Shown: positions 11,001-22,116 of the stretch, piece by piece
Position numbering within the stretch: the stretch's first letter is position 1
Layout: each line of letters opens with the position of its first letter
Source of the DNA: Piper betle
Lineage: Eukaryota > Streptophyta > Magnoliopsida > Piperales > Piperaceae
NCBI GenBank assembly: GCA_033002965.1
Contig: JAURVB010000184.1
Coordinates: forward strand, 62,001-126,000
Direction: 5' to 3'
Length of the DNA stretch: 64,000 nt
Translations under genes and position numbers: made by a program
Notes under the pieces: generated by a model
Seen by the model: only the letters and a program-made list of their open reading frames with translations
The model's database searches: none
Told to the model about the DNA's origin: nothing

Positions 11001-14000
11001 ATGGCCAGATGCCCTTCCCAATGCCACCTTCCTCCTTTAACAACAAGGCTTAGGACCGGCAATGCACAAGCATTGGTGGGGAGTTTTTCATATAAAAAAC
11101 TGGACTCACCTCTTGTCTAGTTAAAGTTTTCTGCACACGAGCCTCAATAACTGGTACAAGTAATTCATGAACAAGTTCTAAACAATCTTTTGTTGGTGTA
11201 GCCACAGCCATGACGTATGAAAGATACCTATCAGTATCGACATTAAGTACCAAGTTATCCAATTAGTTTAGAAATAGATCAAAGAAAAGTATAGTGCAAT
11301 TCTTTCCCTACCTTAACTTGGTATAAGCATCAGTAACTCCATAGTAGTCTGCAAATTCAATCAATAACCACTTCCATGGTCCATACGATCTCAAGTTCCT
11401 AGAATGAAACTGTTCAGAACGCAGAGCTGCCTCTAATACTAGATCATAGGCAAGAGTTTCAACAACAGTCCCACTCTGTGAAAATTGAAATTGAAAGAAA
11501 AGAACCGTGTAAAAATTTGAGTCTTCTGTAAAATGACCAAGAAACACAATAATGAGTACCTTTATTGCAGCAGTGTCATCTGAAGTCGTAACAGTGCTGA
11601 TTGAAAGCTGGATTTTTCCGACACATTCTTGATCCTCGCGGTAGATTGGCCACCAACGAACTTTATCACTCTGCTCCAGAAAGATATGGCAATGAGCAAT
11701 GTCTATATAATGCAAACAAAATGTGACAGCTTAAACCCAGAATACTTACAGGGCTATCAGAAAGATATGACAATGAGCAATGCCTATATGATGCAAACAA
11801 AATGTGACAGCTTAAACCCAGAATACTTACAGGGTTATCAGTTAAGGAAGATAATTTAATAACTGCACGTCCTTCAGTAATTCTATTATTGTCTTTAACT
11901 TCAAACAGTAGTGCATCCCCTTGACATTCTGGATAACTGTAAAAGTGAAAAATATCATATGGCTGTACCATCTGAAACAAACTCCCAAGAAGATGCATTG
12001 TAATGCATAAATATAAACATAAAAAATACTCACAAGACATGAGAGTCACCAGTTCCTGACTTCAAGCAAATGGCAGCTTCTGAATCCATTTGCATTTCAT
12101 CTGTTGAGCTCTTAAGCTGGACCAAGCAAGTTTGTGATTCTGTGGATCGAGTAAACAGTGTATCAAAAATATGGTCAGAATCAAGATACATTTATCAAAT
12201 TATCTTCACCTTCAGATGTTACGGCTATTGATGGCAACTTCAATGAACCCATTCTTGTTTTCAGCATTGTTGACATCTGACGAAGATGTTGGGCGCCCGC
12301 TTGCACGTACAATAATCCCCGTTGAGAAAATGTAGTGTAAAGCTTTCTCCTAGGAATTATACGAATCTTTCGTACTGCACGTCAATCATGAATTCAATTT
12401 CCACCAATAAGATGAATTATGAGTGAATATTGCACAGTTTACTGAAATTTGATGGTCCATACTCCAAGCTTTAAATAAGTATGACATATAATATAGTGGA
12501 ATTGAAAAACAGGATCTATATCTCCACTCCAAATGAGGGTGATTCACATTTAATGAAGCTCACAAGCATGTTCACTTTCTTAGTGCATACCTCGTGAAGG
12601 ATGCTCAATACTAAAAAATGCAAAAGATTATACTAATAAGGATGTGTTTCTTATATGCCTCGTATAGTTGCTGATAAAGAAGAAGGCTACCTTCTACCCT
12701 GACTTTGCTGGTCACCTTTCTGGCCTTTTTAGTGCAGCTATCGTCTACCATGTTGATGGTGACTTCCTCTTTTGTGTTCTGTTGACTCCTTGGTTGCAGC
12801 AAATACTTCTGCAACCTACATTTGGTAAAAACGCATGCAGCTATTTGCTTCAAAATTTGCGCAAAAAAAATGGGGTTGTAGCAGAAGCAGAGCAGTTTGC
12901 AGAACATACCCAAAAGCTTTACGCAAGAGCATACATTCATCTCTAAGGAAAGCAGGCGCCTCAAGGCACTCTCTGGCCCAGGCATTCAAGCATAGGCGGA
13001 AACAAGCATCATATGCTATGAGAGTCTGCCAAGCAGACTGACCACTGAGCAACAATGAAGCACACCCTTGTACATGTAAATGAGATTTCCAAGGGGGAAT
13101 AAATCAAGTTTGGAAACTTTATTTATTAAGCAAATACCTGGTATTAAAATATGATGGCTGATCAAGCGAATTCACATGCAACTTTGGTACATGTTGATCT
13201 GTTGTAGCAGACCTGCATGCAAGACGAGCTCAAACTGTCAAAAAAATGTAACCATGGCCTCAAGAACAAATCCATGCCTGCAAAATTTAGCGTTACCTCG
13301 AGGACATCTGATTCATTTTGTGTGAATGTATATCCCCTTCAACCGAAGTCCCAAGGCTCTCTCTTTCTTCTTCCACACCACTACTACCATTCTGTGAATG
13401 CTGCATCGGTGGAGCAGAGATGGTATGATCCTTGCCCTCTTGCGCTTCTTCTCTCCATTGCTCCCCCTCGGTCTCCAAACTGTGCCTCCCAATATCCCCG
13501 ATCGGAGGCGCGCTTGGCGTCCCCATGTCCATCTGATTCGGTGTTCCCCTCTCATCGTTGAATCGACCCTGCTTCCAACATTAAAAAAAACAAATCTTTG
13601 CCGTCACCAACCTCGAATCGAACCACAAAAACAATCAAACGATCAATCACAAAAATCCAACCTGCGGAGTGAAGAACTTGCAACTCTGAGCAGAAACCAT
13701 GACCGGCATCATCCGAGCAACAACAGCAGGCACCTCGATCCTCAAATTCTCCTTGGAGGAGCCCCTCACCAAACCTGGCCTCCCACCATTGTATAATCTG
13801 AAGAAGCTCGCTTTATCGTACAAATCGTCGGCATCGCTCACCTCCAGCTCCTCCTCCTCTTCCTCCTCCTCCTCCTCCTCCAAATCGGAAGAACCCAAAT
13901 CCATATCCACCGACGACACGCTCTCCCCGCCCTCCTCCTCGTCAAGACCGGCTCCCACCATGGTACGGGCGGCGACGCCAGTCAGAAGCCCGGAGTGGAA

Positions 14001-14273
14001 CAGAGAAGGTGGCGGCATGGCCTTGGGCGACAACAAGAAGCTTCTCGTGGAGTAGAGCGGCGACTCCACGGCGCCATCCCGCACCACCCGCTCGGCCAAC
14101 GGCGAGCGCACCTGCTGCTGTACCACCGATCCCTGCTCTCCAAGAACGCAAAGACATCAAACAAAAGCGAAGAGAAGCAGAAGAAGCAGAAGAAGGAGAA
14201 GAAGAAGAAGAAGAAGAAGAAGGACCTGATTGACCCAGTTGATGGCGTTGTCGTCCAGGCCTTGGGTGAACAT
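8091..14273 (-). CDS. Conserved plant protein of unknown function (At4g24610/At5g65440-like), 22 exons, one phase defect
   Basis: Joining exons by GT-AG signals and phase gives about 1,178 residues. Exons from the start: 14226-14273, 13662-14132, 13297-13568, 13138-13212, 12910-13066, 12691-12815, 12210-12374, 12034-12139, 11831-11936, 11560-11670, 11312-11475, 11110-11227, 10430-10654, 10072-10262, 9803-9970, 9584-9689, 9334-9471, 9080-9238, 8777-8983, 8478-8672, 8331-8402, 8091-8249. The ATG at 14273 gives MFTQGLDDNAINWV, like the start I remember for this family. Exon 2 encodes an acidic run (LEEEEEEEEEEELE). Conserved blocks include LGKAFG-type text in exon 5, RWWPIYREDQECVGK in exon 10, YGPWKWLLIEFADYYG in exon 11, FENYKSLDE and LLHDIL in exon 13, IMVWIEDKRLSFLE in exon 16 and FIAICRGFWERMG in exon 20. 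No enzymatic motif or membrane span is evident. Phases agree at every junction except exon 4/5, where one base too many remains, so the copy may carry a 1-nt indel. The family name is from memory; the biochemical role is unknown to me. Confidence 0.85.
11680..11841 (-). repeat. 81-bp tandem duplication across an exon-intron boundary
   Basis: 11680-11760 and 11761-11841 are near-identical 81-bp copies, with about six differences. Each holds the end of exon 9 of the minus-strand gene, its splice donor (GTAAGTATTCTGG on the minus strand) and the following intron sequence. Two equivalent donors result, at 11830 and 11749. Use of the inner one would add 27 codons without a stop and without changing phase. 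Confidence 0.9.
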
Positions 14274-14582
14274 GGTTGGAGTATCAGGTAGCTTTTTGAT
14301 CGGCAAAAGCTTCGATCTTTGGTGTCTACGAATTGCTGTTCTTGCCGAGAAGAAGGTGAAGGTGAAGAAGGAGAAGAGAAGGGCGTTGTGTGGTGAAGCT
14401 CGCCCACGCTGTCCAACGGCTAGTTTGAAATTGGAGGGCTTGTTTAAATGTTTTTTTTTTAACTAAGAAAAAGGACATTCTTTTAGCCTTTAAAAGGTGG
14501 GAGGAAGATGTAAACTAGTTGCCATAAAAAATAGTTTTTTTAAAATATAAAAATAGATATATACATAATACTCTCATGTGTT
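14274..14582 (-). promoter_or_regulatory. Upstream region and probable 5' UTR of the minus-strand gene
   Basis: This 300-bp interval separates the ATG at 14273 from the repeat block. Its first part (to about 14440) is purine-rich on the plus strand and probably transcribed leader. No clear TATA box was identified. Repetitive DNA starts near 14576, so the intact upstream region is short. Confidence 0.35.
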
Positions 14583-14800
14583 GCCCTTTCACTAGTACAC
14601 ACACCTGCCCGCCCTCTCCTCGCCTGCTGCCCTGCGATGACGACGACCACCCCACTCTGCTACAGCCCCTGCCCGCTGCCCCTGCGATAACCACAACCAC
14701 CCCACTCCGCTACGGCCCCTCGCCCCGCCCTCTATCGCCCCCGTGCGATGACTACGACCACCCCTGGGCCGCGCCCTCCCTAACTGCTGCCCCTGTGACA
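14583..14800 (+). repeat. GC-rich inverted-repeat arm, left
   Basis: A C-rich stretch of degenerate units such as CTGCCCCTGCGATAACCAC, followed by ACCACCCCACTCCGCTAC. The reverse complement of 19748-19985 has the same units in the same order, including ACCACGACCACC and CACCCCACTCTG. The two arms therefore form an imperfect inverted repeat around the hAT-like and LTR-like insertions between them. Open frames here are proline- and threonine-rich products of base composition. Confidence 0.65.
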
Positions 14801-14918
14801 ACCACGACTAGGGGTGGGCATGGACGTCCGAATTTATCCGTCCATCCGACGTCCGAATCATGTCCAACCGAATTTGACTAACCGAATTCGAGCGAATTAA
14901 AACAAACCAAACTTGGAT

Positions 14919-15252
14919 ATTTTTTTGTCCGACCGAATGACCAACTGAGTGTTAGATATTTTATATCAATAATATAATGTCTTTAACATTTTTAAGACTA
15001 ATATTATAGTTACATACATATAAAAAGGATAAAAGTCACTCTTATATTTAGGAATTTAGAACTATATATTCATACACCGGATGCTATTTTTTTGTCCGAC
15101 CGAACGACCAACTGAGTGTTAGATATTTTATATCAATAATATAATGTCTTTAACATTTTTAAGACTAATATTATAGTTACATACGTATAAAAAGGATAAA
15201 AGTCACTCTTATATTTAGGAATTTAGAACTATATATTCATACACCGGATGCT
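14919..15252 (+). repeat. 167-bp tandem duplication inside the hAT-like element
   Basis: Two nearly identical copies follow each other at a 167-bp interval, from TTTTTGTCCGACCGAA through CATACACCGGATGC, with only a handful of differences. A short third piece ending ACATACACCGGATGC follows near 15326-15340. The high identity indicates a recent event. Confidence 0.85.
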
Positions 15253-15496
15253 ATTTTTCTCTTTTTTGCAATAAAGACAAATAGGAGATGTTCTATTCTA
15301 TTAATATTTTCTATCAAAATAGATACATACACCGGATGCTATTTTTCTCTTTTTTGATAATGTACTATCCATAGATTCTCCTTCTTTAGCAATTGAATTT
15401 TTGCTATCTTTTTCACATCCACTTTGTTCATTTATATTTAATAATGAACTTGTATGATCTATCTTCGAAAAAATATATATCACATTATAAACATAA

Positions 15497-16370
15497 TGTA
15501 AAACCTGCAATCTTAGTCAGGGTTTTATGCTTATAAACTGATTGGTTCAGACGTCGGTTTGAGTCGACTATGTTTTAGAATATGTGTACAGAGCCGATGT
15601 CGGTTGCGTATATGAGCCATGAGGGTCATGCGTACCTAAATATATGATGATAATGTCATGAACACAACAGAAAAGAATGAGTTATTAGAATACATGAGAG
15701 TATGCCAGGTATTTTTTTATTTTTATATATAGTGGATCGTGGAGTTAGTTTTAGGCCGTTTACCATGTTAGGACGTGTTACAGGGAATTTGGGTGGGTTG
15801 TTAGTTATAGAGCATATCATTATGATGTTGTAGTGTTTGTTTTATTTTATGGGATTTTCCCTTATTTTAGTGATTTTTTTAGGATTTATTTCGAGTTAGT
15901 TATTATTATTGACTTGAGACAGAGTTGAGTCAAGTTTTATTTACGATATTGCCATCAATCAACCCCCGACCCTTTTTCTCTTCCCCGTCCAAACCCTTGC
16001 CGCACAGCCCCCTTTTGTTTGTCGTCGCTGTCATTGCCGATCGTCACTGCCAGGCCCCTCCGTGGCATTGCCGTGATGCCCCGAGTGCCCCAGCCGTCGC
16101 CCAGCATTCACGATGCCGCACCTAGCGGGTGCTTGCATCGTCGATTCCGCCGCCGGCGATCATCATCATTGTCGTCTAGTCACTGCTTTGATAGTGCCGA
16201 CCTCCCACAGCCTTCCCCTACAAGAGCGGAGCCCATCGCTGCCCAGGCCGGTCGGATCTAGTCAGCCACCACCGACCGCCTCTGTTTAGCCATTTTTCAG
16301 CGAGTTGCCACCTCCACCGGGCATGTCAACGTTGTAGACACGTCGGGCTCACCGAGCCGGTTCCAGCATA
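15497..16370 (+). mobile_element. Truncated copy of the TGTAAAAC...GTTACA LTR-like family (copy F)
   Basis: It starts TGTAAAACCTGC and parallels 16780 onward: AGTCAGGGTTTTAT, then GTCATGCGTACC, then TGATGATAA and GTCATGAACA, then the GC-rich core, to about the words CGAGCCGGTTCCAGCAT. The 3' two thirds are missing; the right-hand part of the hAT-like element takes over. No coding domain. Confidence 0.7.
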
Positions 16371-16779
16371 GGGGTTTCGCTGCGGTTCAAAGGGTGGCGG
16401 ACGCAGGAGGCAGAGGAGGCGGTCCACATGCAGCGGCGGAGGTAGGCAGCATAGGGCAAGCGGGTTTCGAGTCTCGTAGATGCCGTGTGATTTCATGGTG
16501 GCATAGAGGGGTTTTGCGGCAGTGCAGAGTGCGGTGGCGAAGGCAGTAGTGGCGTAGAGGAGTTTGCCTCTACTCGTCATAGTTTTTAGGAAAATATGGT
16601 AATTTCGAACTGTCCACGGACATTGTTCGAGCCCGACAGATAATTTGATATCCAAAGTCGGTCGGACAAATTTTGTCCGACAAAATTTTGGACGGACACA
16701 GACAATAGTTTGTCCGATGTCTGTCCGACCGATGCCCTCCCCTAATCATGACCCCTCCTAGGTCACAGTCCCCTGTACC

Positions 16780-19747
16780 TGTAAAACCCACGATTCGAGT
16801 CAGGGTTTTATATTCAGAACCGGTCGGTTCGACTGTTATTTTCGAGTCGAGTCAGATTTAGAACACGTGTACTGAGCCGATGCCAGTCGCATGTATGAGC
16901 TATGAAGGTCATGCGTACCCAAGTATATGATGATAACGTCATGAACATAGCAGAACAGAATGAGTTATCAGAATATATAAGAGTATGCAGTTATTTTTTT
17001 AATTTATATATAGTGGATCGTAGAAATAGTTTTAGGCTGTTTACCGCGTTAGGACGCGTTACAGTAGTTTGGGTGGGTTGATAGTTCTAGAGCATATCAT
17101 TATGATGTTTTGGTGTTTGTTTGATTTTATGGGATTTTTCCCGATTTTATGGAATTTTTTTAGAATTTATGGCGACTTAGTTATTATTCTTACCACGAGC
17201 CAGAGAAGAGTCAAGTAATATTTATAAGTTTGCCACCGGCCCTTTTCTTCCCTTCCAATGCCTTCTTCCCCGTCCACCGCACCACTCTCCGCTTATCTCA
17301 CAGCCGCTGCCGACGCCGCCCGGCCACCAATCGAGGCTGCCTAGCCCCGCCATGGTGTCACTGTGCTGCCCGACCAAGCCCGGCCACCATTCGGCCTCCA
17401 CGACGCCAGACCGCCACGACTAGTGCCGCACCCGCGTTGCGCTTCTGTCACCGATCGCGCCATCGGCGACCTTTGCAACCATGATCAGGTGGTCGCCTCA
17501 ACACCCTCAACCGTCCATCGACCTTCCCGACTAGAGCGGAGGCTGTCGCCACCTAGGCTGGCTGGATCGAGTCACCCATCGCCACCGCCACTATTTTAGC
17601 CATTTTTTGGCGAACTGCCACCTCCACTGGCCACGTCGACTTAGTAGATGCCTCGGGCTTGCCAAGCCAGTTCCAATGGTACCTAATATGATCCCTATCC
17701 AACCAGTAGATGCCGCCTGTGATTGTCGCTGGAAAATCGCCAGAAGTTGCCGGAAAATCACTGAAGCCGCTGGAAAACCGCCAGAACCTGCCGAAAAACT
17801 GGATTCACTGAAATTCACTGAATCTTTCACAGAGCTCATCTAGCCGATCGAGCTTCGGACGCCGATGAACGCCGAATTTGAGCTCCGAGACATGCGACGG
17901 AACCCTAGCCATTGCCCATTGCCGATTGCCGATGACGTGAGGTATAATTACCTCAAATTTGATCATTTAAAATTGATGATGATTGTTAGCATAGCATGCT
18001 AGAATTGAGTAGTTGTCATGATGAATGCTAGACTATGAATAAAGTAAAGATGTGCATGATGTGATTTACAGGGTACGAAGGTTAGTGATCTAATGAAGTA
18101 AAGTAAATTTGAGCATGATAATCGAGTACGATGTAACTTAGGAAAAATACAATAAAATTGATATGAATAGGTTGAATTAGAATTATTTTCATACTTATGA
18201 TTATTGATTGTTGATTGTGACAGATGATTATTATATTGTGTGTGATGTTCATTGAGTTTGATGCATCATTTAGTTAGTGGGCATTAGTATTTAGTTTTGA
18301 TGTGTATGTACGAAGTAGGAGCTCTCCGCCTAGGCATGATGACACGCTTGGAGCTTCTACCAGGTCCAATTAGAACTCGTCTCTATTTTACGTTCTCTTC
18401 TATTGTATGCTTATTTTATTATTTGCAGGACGGGTTAAGTGGCATTTTATTAGATCCCACTTAACTTGGGCCATTTAATCGAATAGTTTTCCGGATTAAT
18501 AACCCCTCGAGAATGAGATCCCTCGAGGGTGATTTCAAAAACAAGATCTACCACAATTTGCCTTCAGGCCTAAATCCCTTCCCAAGCCTATATATATAAT
18601 ATAAATTTATCGAGTTTTCAGTGAGACGAGAGATGGAGAAACCAACTGCACCTACCATGTACGGATGCCGTGATAGTCAAAGCGGGCTCTGGATTAGTGC
18701 AGCGGACTGTTCCATTCCCGAGGGAGCCTGACAACTCCGCGTTTGAGTTCCTCACACCTGGAGAATGTGGAGGTTTACGGGTACTGTTTAGTACAGCGCA
18801 TGTCCAGACTTGTGGTTCAAAGGGTACTAAAGGCGATTGCCTAAGAGTACTCGGCCTTCGTGCTCAAGGCCAGGAGAAATATAGAGGTAAGGAGAGGGCT
18901 TAGGACTTGAGACTAGAAAATAAAGGAAGAAAATGCAGAGAGTGGCATCAACAGCAATAGATCAATCAGTTCAGGACGCTACCGGGTCTGCAGCCCAGTG
19001 GCTCCTCAGTAGGTGCCCTTCAGAGTGTTCATGAGGAATATATGATGTTTTCTTTCATATGAGAGTTTGCTCTCATAGCCAACTTGTTATAGTTATTTTA
19101 TTTTTCGGACTAGTAACACTTGTTACTGACATGTTTTTATACTATATGTAGGTAATAATCACGATTTGGAGGAGCCAGTTTGGACGGAGGAGCACTCTCG
19201 TCGCTTGCACACATGTCAGTCGATTGGGTGGTTATATTTTGTTATGATGTTATTATATTGATGTGATGTGATTAAATGCTAAAATTTGAGGACATGATGA
19301 GATGAAATACTAAGGCATTATGACAAGAAAAGGAAATGTGAATAGATTGTGCAGTGAAAGCGTTGTGAGTTGAGGCCCAAGCTTCAGAATGAGTGTATAG
19401 TAGATTAGATTCTGTGTGAATGAAATTGTTGATACATGCATATATATTTATATATATTATTTGATAGGGTGGCCCCTAATTGCACTTTTAGGGGAGATTC
19501 TGTCCGTGTTATTTTAGAATTTTTACTGATTGGATCGTAATTATATTGGTGTGTAATTTAGTTTGCATGTCATCCATGTAGTATCATGTTAGGATTCCGT
19601 GCATTCATCCATATATGACGAGTCATATCTTCATCTTAAGACAACGAGATTATATCCGCATGAGTTGGGTTTGGGTTAGTCGACCTAACCAGGGCTTGTA
19701 ACATGCTGGTTTGGTTCACGAGTGTGAACCGGATTTGGGGTGTTACA
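16780..19747 (+). mobile_element. LTR-like element, copy A (2,968 bp), no coding domain
   Basis: It begins TGTAAAACCCACGATTCGAG and ends GGGGTGTTACA, the same termini as the minus-strand copies at 26629-29480 and 33297-37894. Its structure is an AT-rich flank, a GC-rich core (about 17220-17940), then a long AT-rich part with a well conserved block at 18811-18880. TG...CA ends and the 5-bp target duplications of sister copies point to long solo LTRs, perhaps of a Ty3/gypsy element, or to a non-autonomous LTR element. This copy has no matching flanks (GTACC left, CTGCC right). The short open frames in it are not supported as genes. Confidence 0.7.
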
Positions 19748-19985
19748 CTGCCTGCCGCCCAGGGGGGTCATGGTCATCGTAGGGGACAGTGGTCGTGGTT
19801 GTCGTAGGGGGTTGGCGGCTTGGGGCGAGCGGGGGGGGGGGGGGCATGGCGGGGGGCCGCGACAGAGTGGGGTGGTCGTGGTTGTTGTAGGGGCAGCGGG
19901 CGGGAGGGGCTGCAGCGGAGGGGGCAGGGGCGATCGGGCTGGCAGGCGGGGGTGTGTGTGGGCCGCTGGATTGAAATCCAACGAT
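19748..19985 (-). repeat. GC-rich inverted-repeat arm, right
   Basis: G-rich degenerate units (GTGGTCGTGGTTGT, TAGGGGCAGCGGGCGGG) that are the reverse complement of the arm at 14583-14800. It includes a run of more than 14 G near 19830 and ends in GGCCGCTGGATTGAAATCC. The same type of terminus (CCGTTGGATxxAAATCCAACGG) marks the next foldback. It starts immediately at the end of LTR-like copy A. Confidence 0.6.
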
Positions 19986-20107
19986 CCACGATCAATACGC
20001 TGCATGCACTACCAAAAAGGGGCAGCGCATGGCAGAAACCCTCATATATAAATATAAAATTTTTCCACTATGCACTGCATCAAAATGCAGCACATAGGCA
20101 GCGTTTT

Positions 20108-22116
20108 TGATTTGGACCGTTGGATCAAAATCCAACGGTCCAAATCTTTCCTTCCTTTTTTTCCCCCTCCCCTGTTTTCTCCTGCATGGGCCGCGTTCCC
20201 CCCCCCCCTCTGCCGGATTCCGCCGCCGCCCTGCCCCCACCCGCCCCTGCCCTGCCCCTGCCCCTGCCCCGCCTCGCAGCCACGGTCCCCCACTGCCCCA
20301 TCGCGTAGCCGTGGCGCGCCCCCCACCCCCTCTGGCCGCTAGCTTCCGCCCTCGGCCCCGCCCGTAGCGGCATTTCCCCCTCACCCCCCCCGCCCATGCT
20401 AGCCGCGGCCCACTTGCACCCACCCCTGCCCAAAGTCGCGGTCCCCCCGCCCGCAGCCGCGTCCCCTCCCCCTCGCCCTTGCCCGAAGCAGCGGTACCCC
20501 CGCCACCCCCACCAGCAGCTACGACCCCCCTCATGCCGCAGCCCAACCCCCTACTGCCCCCCCCCCAACGAGCAGCCGGCAGTGAGGTGGCTCGACAAAT
20601 AGAGGGGTGGGGAAGAACAGGGGAGGGTAGTTTCGTAATAAAAACTTTACTCGATCCTGACTCGAGTTAAATTTTTACTACGAAATAAATATTAAAAAAA
20701 TAAAATAATTTCCTAATAAAAATATGACTCAATCCCGACTCGTGTTAATATTATGAAATAAATTTTTTAAAAAATAAAATATTTTCATAATAAAAACTTG
20801 ACTCGATCCACGCGCTGGGGATGTCGGTGATGGTAATTTCGTAATAAAAACTTAACTTGCTCCTGATTCGAGTCAATATTAAGAAATTAATTTTAAAAAA
20901 TAAAATAATATAATTTTGTAATAAAAACTTAACTCGCTCCTTACTCGAGTCAATATTATGAAATAAAATTTAAAAATAATTAAAAATAATTTCGTAATAA
21001 AAACTTGACTCGCTCTTGACTTGATTCAATATTAAGAAATAAATTTTAAAAAAATTTAAAAATAAAATACCATAAGATAAAAACTTGACTCATTCCCGAC
21101 TTGAATCAATATTACAAAATAAAATTAAAAATAAAATAAAATAATTTCGAAATAAAAACTTAACTCTCTCCCATCTCAAGTTAATATTACAAAATTAAAT
21201 TAAAAAATAAAATAAAATAATTTTATAATAAAACTTGACTCATTCCCTACTCGAGTAAATATTATGAAATAAAAATTTTAAAAATATAAAAATAATTTCT
21301 TAATAAAAACCTAACTCGCTCCTGACTTGATTCAATATAACAAAATAAATTTTTAAAAAATTTAAAAATAAAATACCATAAAATAAAAACTTGGCTCGGT
21401 CCCGTGTAGGACAGAGTCAAATTTTTATTACAAAACTTTTTTTTAAAATTTAATTCGTAATATTGACTCGAATCGGGCCCGAGTCAAATTTTTATTATGA
21501 AATTAATTTATTTTTTTAAAATTTATTTAATAATAAAAACTTGACTCGAGTTGTGACCGAATAAAGTTTTTATTACAATACTACCCTCCCCTGTTCTTCT
21601 CCCCACCCCCCCCTCTGTTTTACCACGCTGCCCCACCGCCGACGACCTCGCCGCCGGCCGCCCGCGGGCGGGTGGGGGGGGGGGGGGACACGGGGGTGGT
21701 TGGCCGCAACTGCGGGAGGGGAAGGCCACAGCGGGACGGGTGAGGGATCGCAAGGGTGGGGCGGCGACTGCGAGCGGAGGGGTTGGCCGCGGCTGCGGGA
21801 GGGGCAGGCCACAGCGGGACGGTTGAGGGGATCGCAAGGGTGGGGCGGCGACTGCGAGCGGAGGTGGGGGTGGGGGCGGGACAGGGGGTGGGAACGCGGG
21901 GGGCGGCGGCGAGCTGCGGGCCGGGTGGGGGATGGGGCGGCAGCTACAAGCGGGGCCGGGGGCAAGGCAATCGCGGCTGCGGGAGGGAGGGAGCGACCGG
22001 CGGGGAAGGTCGGGGGTGACCGGCGGTGAAGCTTGGGCGTCGGCTGGAGAAGGGGGTGAAAAACGGGAGAAAGGGAGCTTTGGTAAGATTTTTTATTGTG
22101 GGCCATTGGATTTTCT

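Larger units (their letters stand above)
14809..16744. mobile_element. hAT-like non-autonomous DNA transposon with foreign internal sequence
   Basis: Ends are TAGGGGTGGGCAT and ATGCCCTCCCCTA, inverted repeats with one mismatch. Flanking 8-mers are ACCACGAC (14801-14808) and ATCATGAC (16745-16752): equal except for two C-to-T transitions, as expected for an aged 8-bp target duplication. Subterminal DNA has many copies of GTCCGA/TCCGACCG in both orientations, also usual for hAT elements. The middle is not hAT: 15497-16370 is a piece of the local LTR-like family. No transposase frame is present. Confidence 0.65.

Noticed and set aside
8460..13055. Reading the separate minus-strand frames at 8-13 kb as several small genes
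   Set aside because: They are consecutive exons with matching splice phases of one long protein family.
18670..18903. Small frame containing GTKGDCLRVLGLRAQGQ, with relatives in other copies
   Set aside because: Not kept as a gene because starts and flanking frames are not shared between copies and one copy has a stop. Reported only as a conserved block.
19685..20670. Proline/arginine- and glycine-rich open frames on both strands in the GC-rich arms
   Set aside because: They overlap in several frames, depend on homopolymer and (CCCCTG)n composition, lack domains and lie inside inverted repeats.
21523..22106. Further GC-rich frames (Arg/Ser/Pro-rich and Gly-rich)
   Set aside because: Same composition artefact in the opposite arm; no homology recognised.
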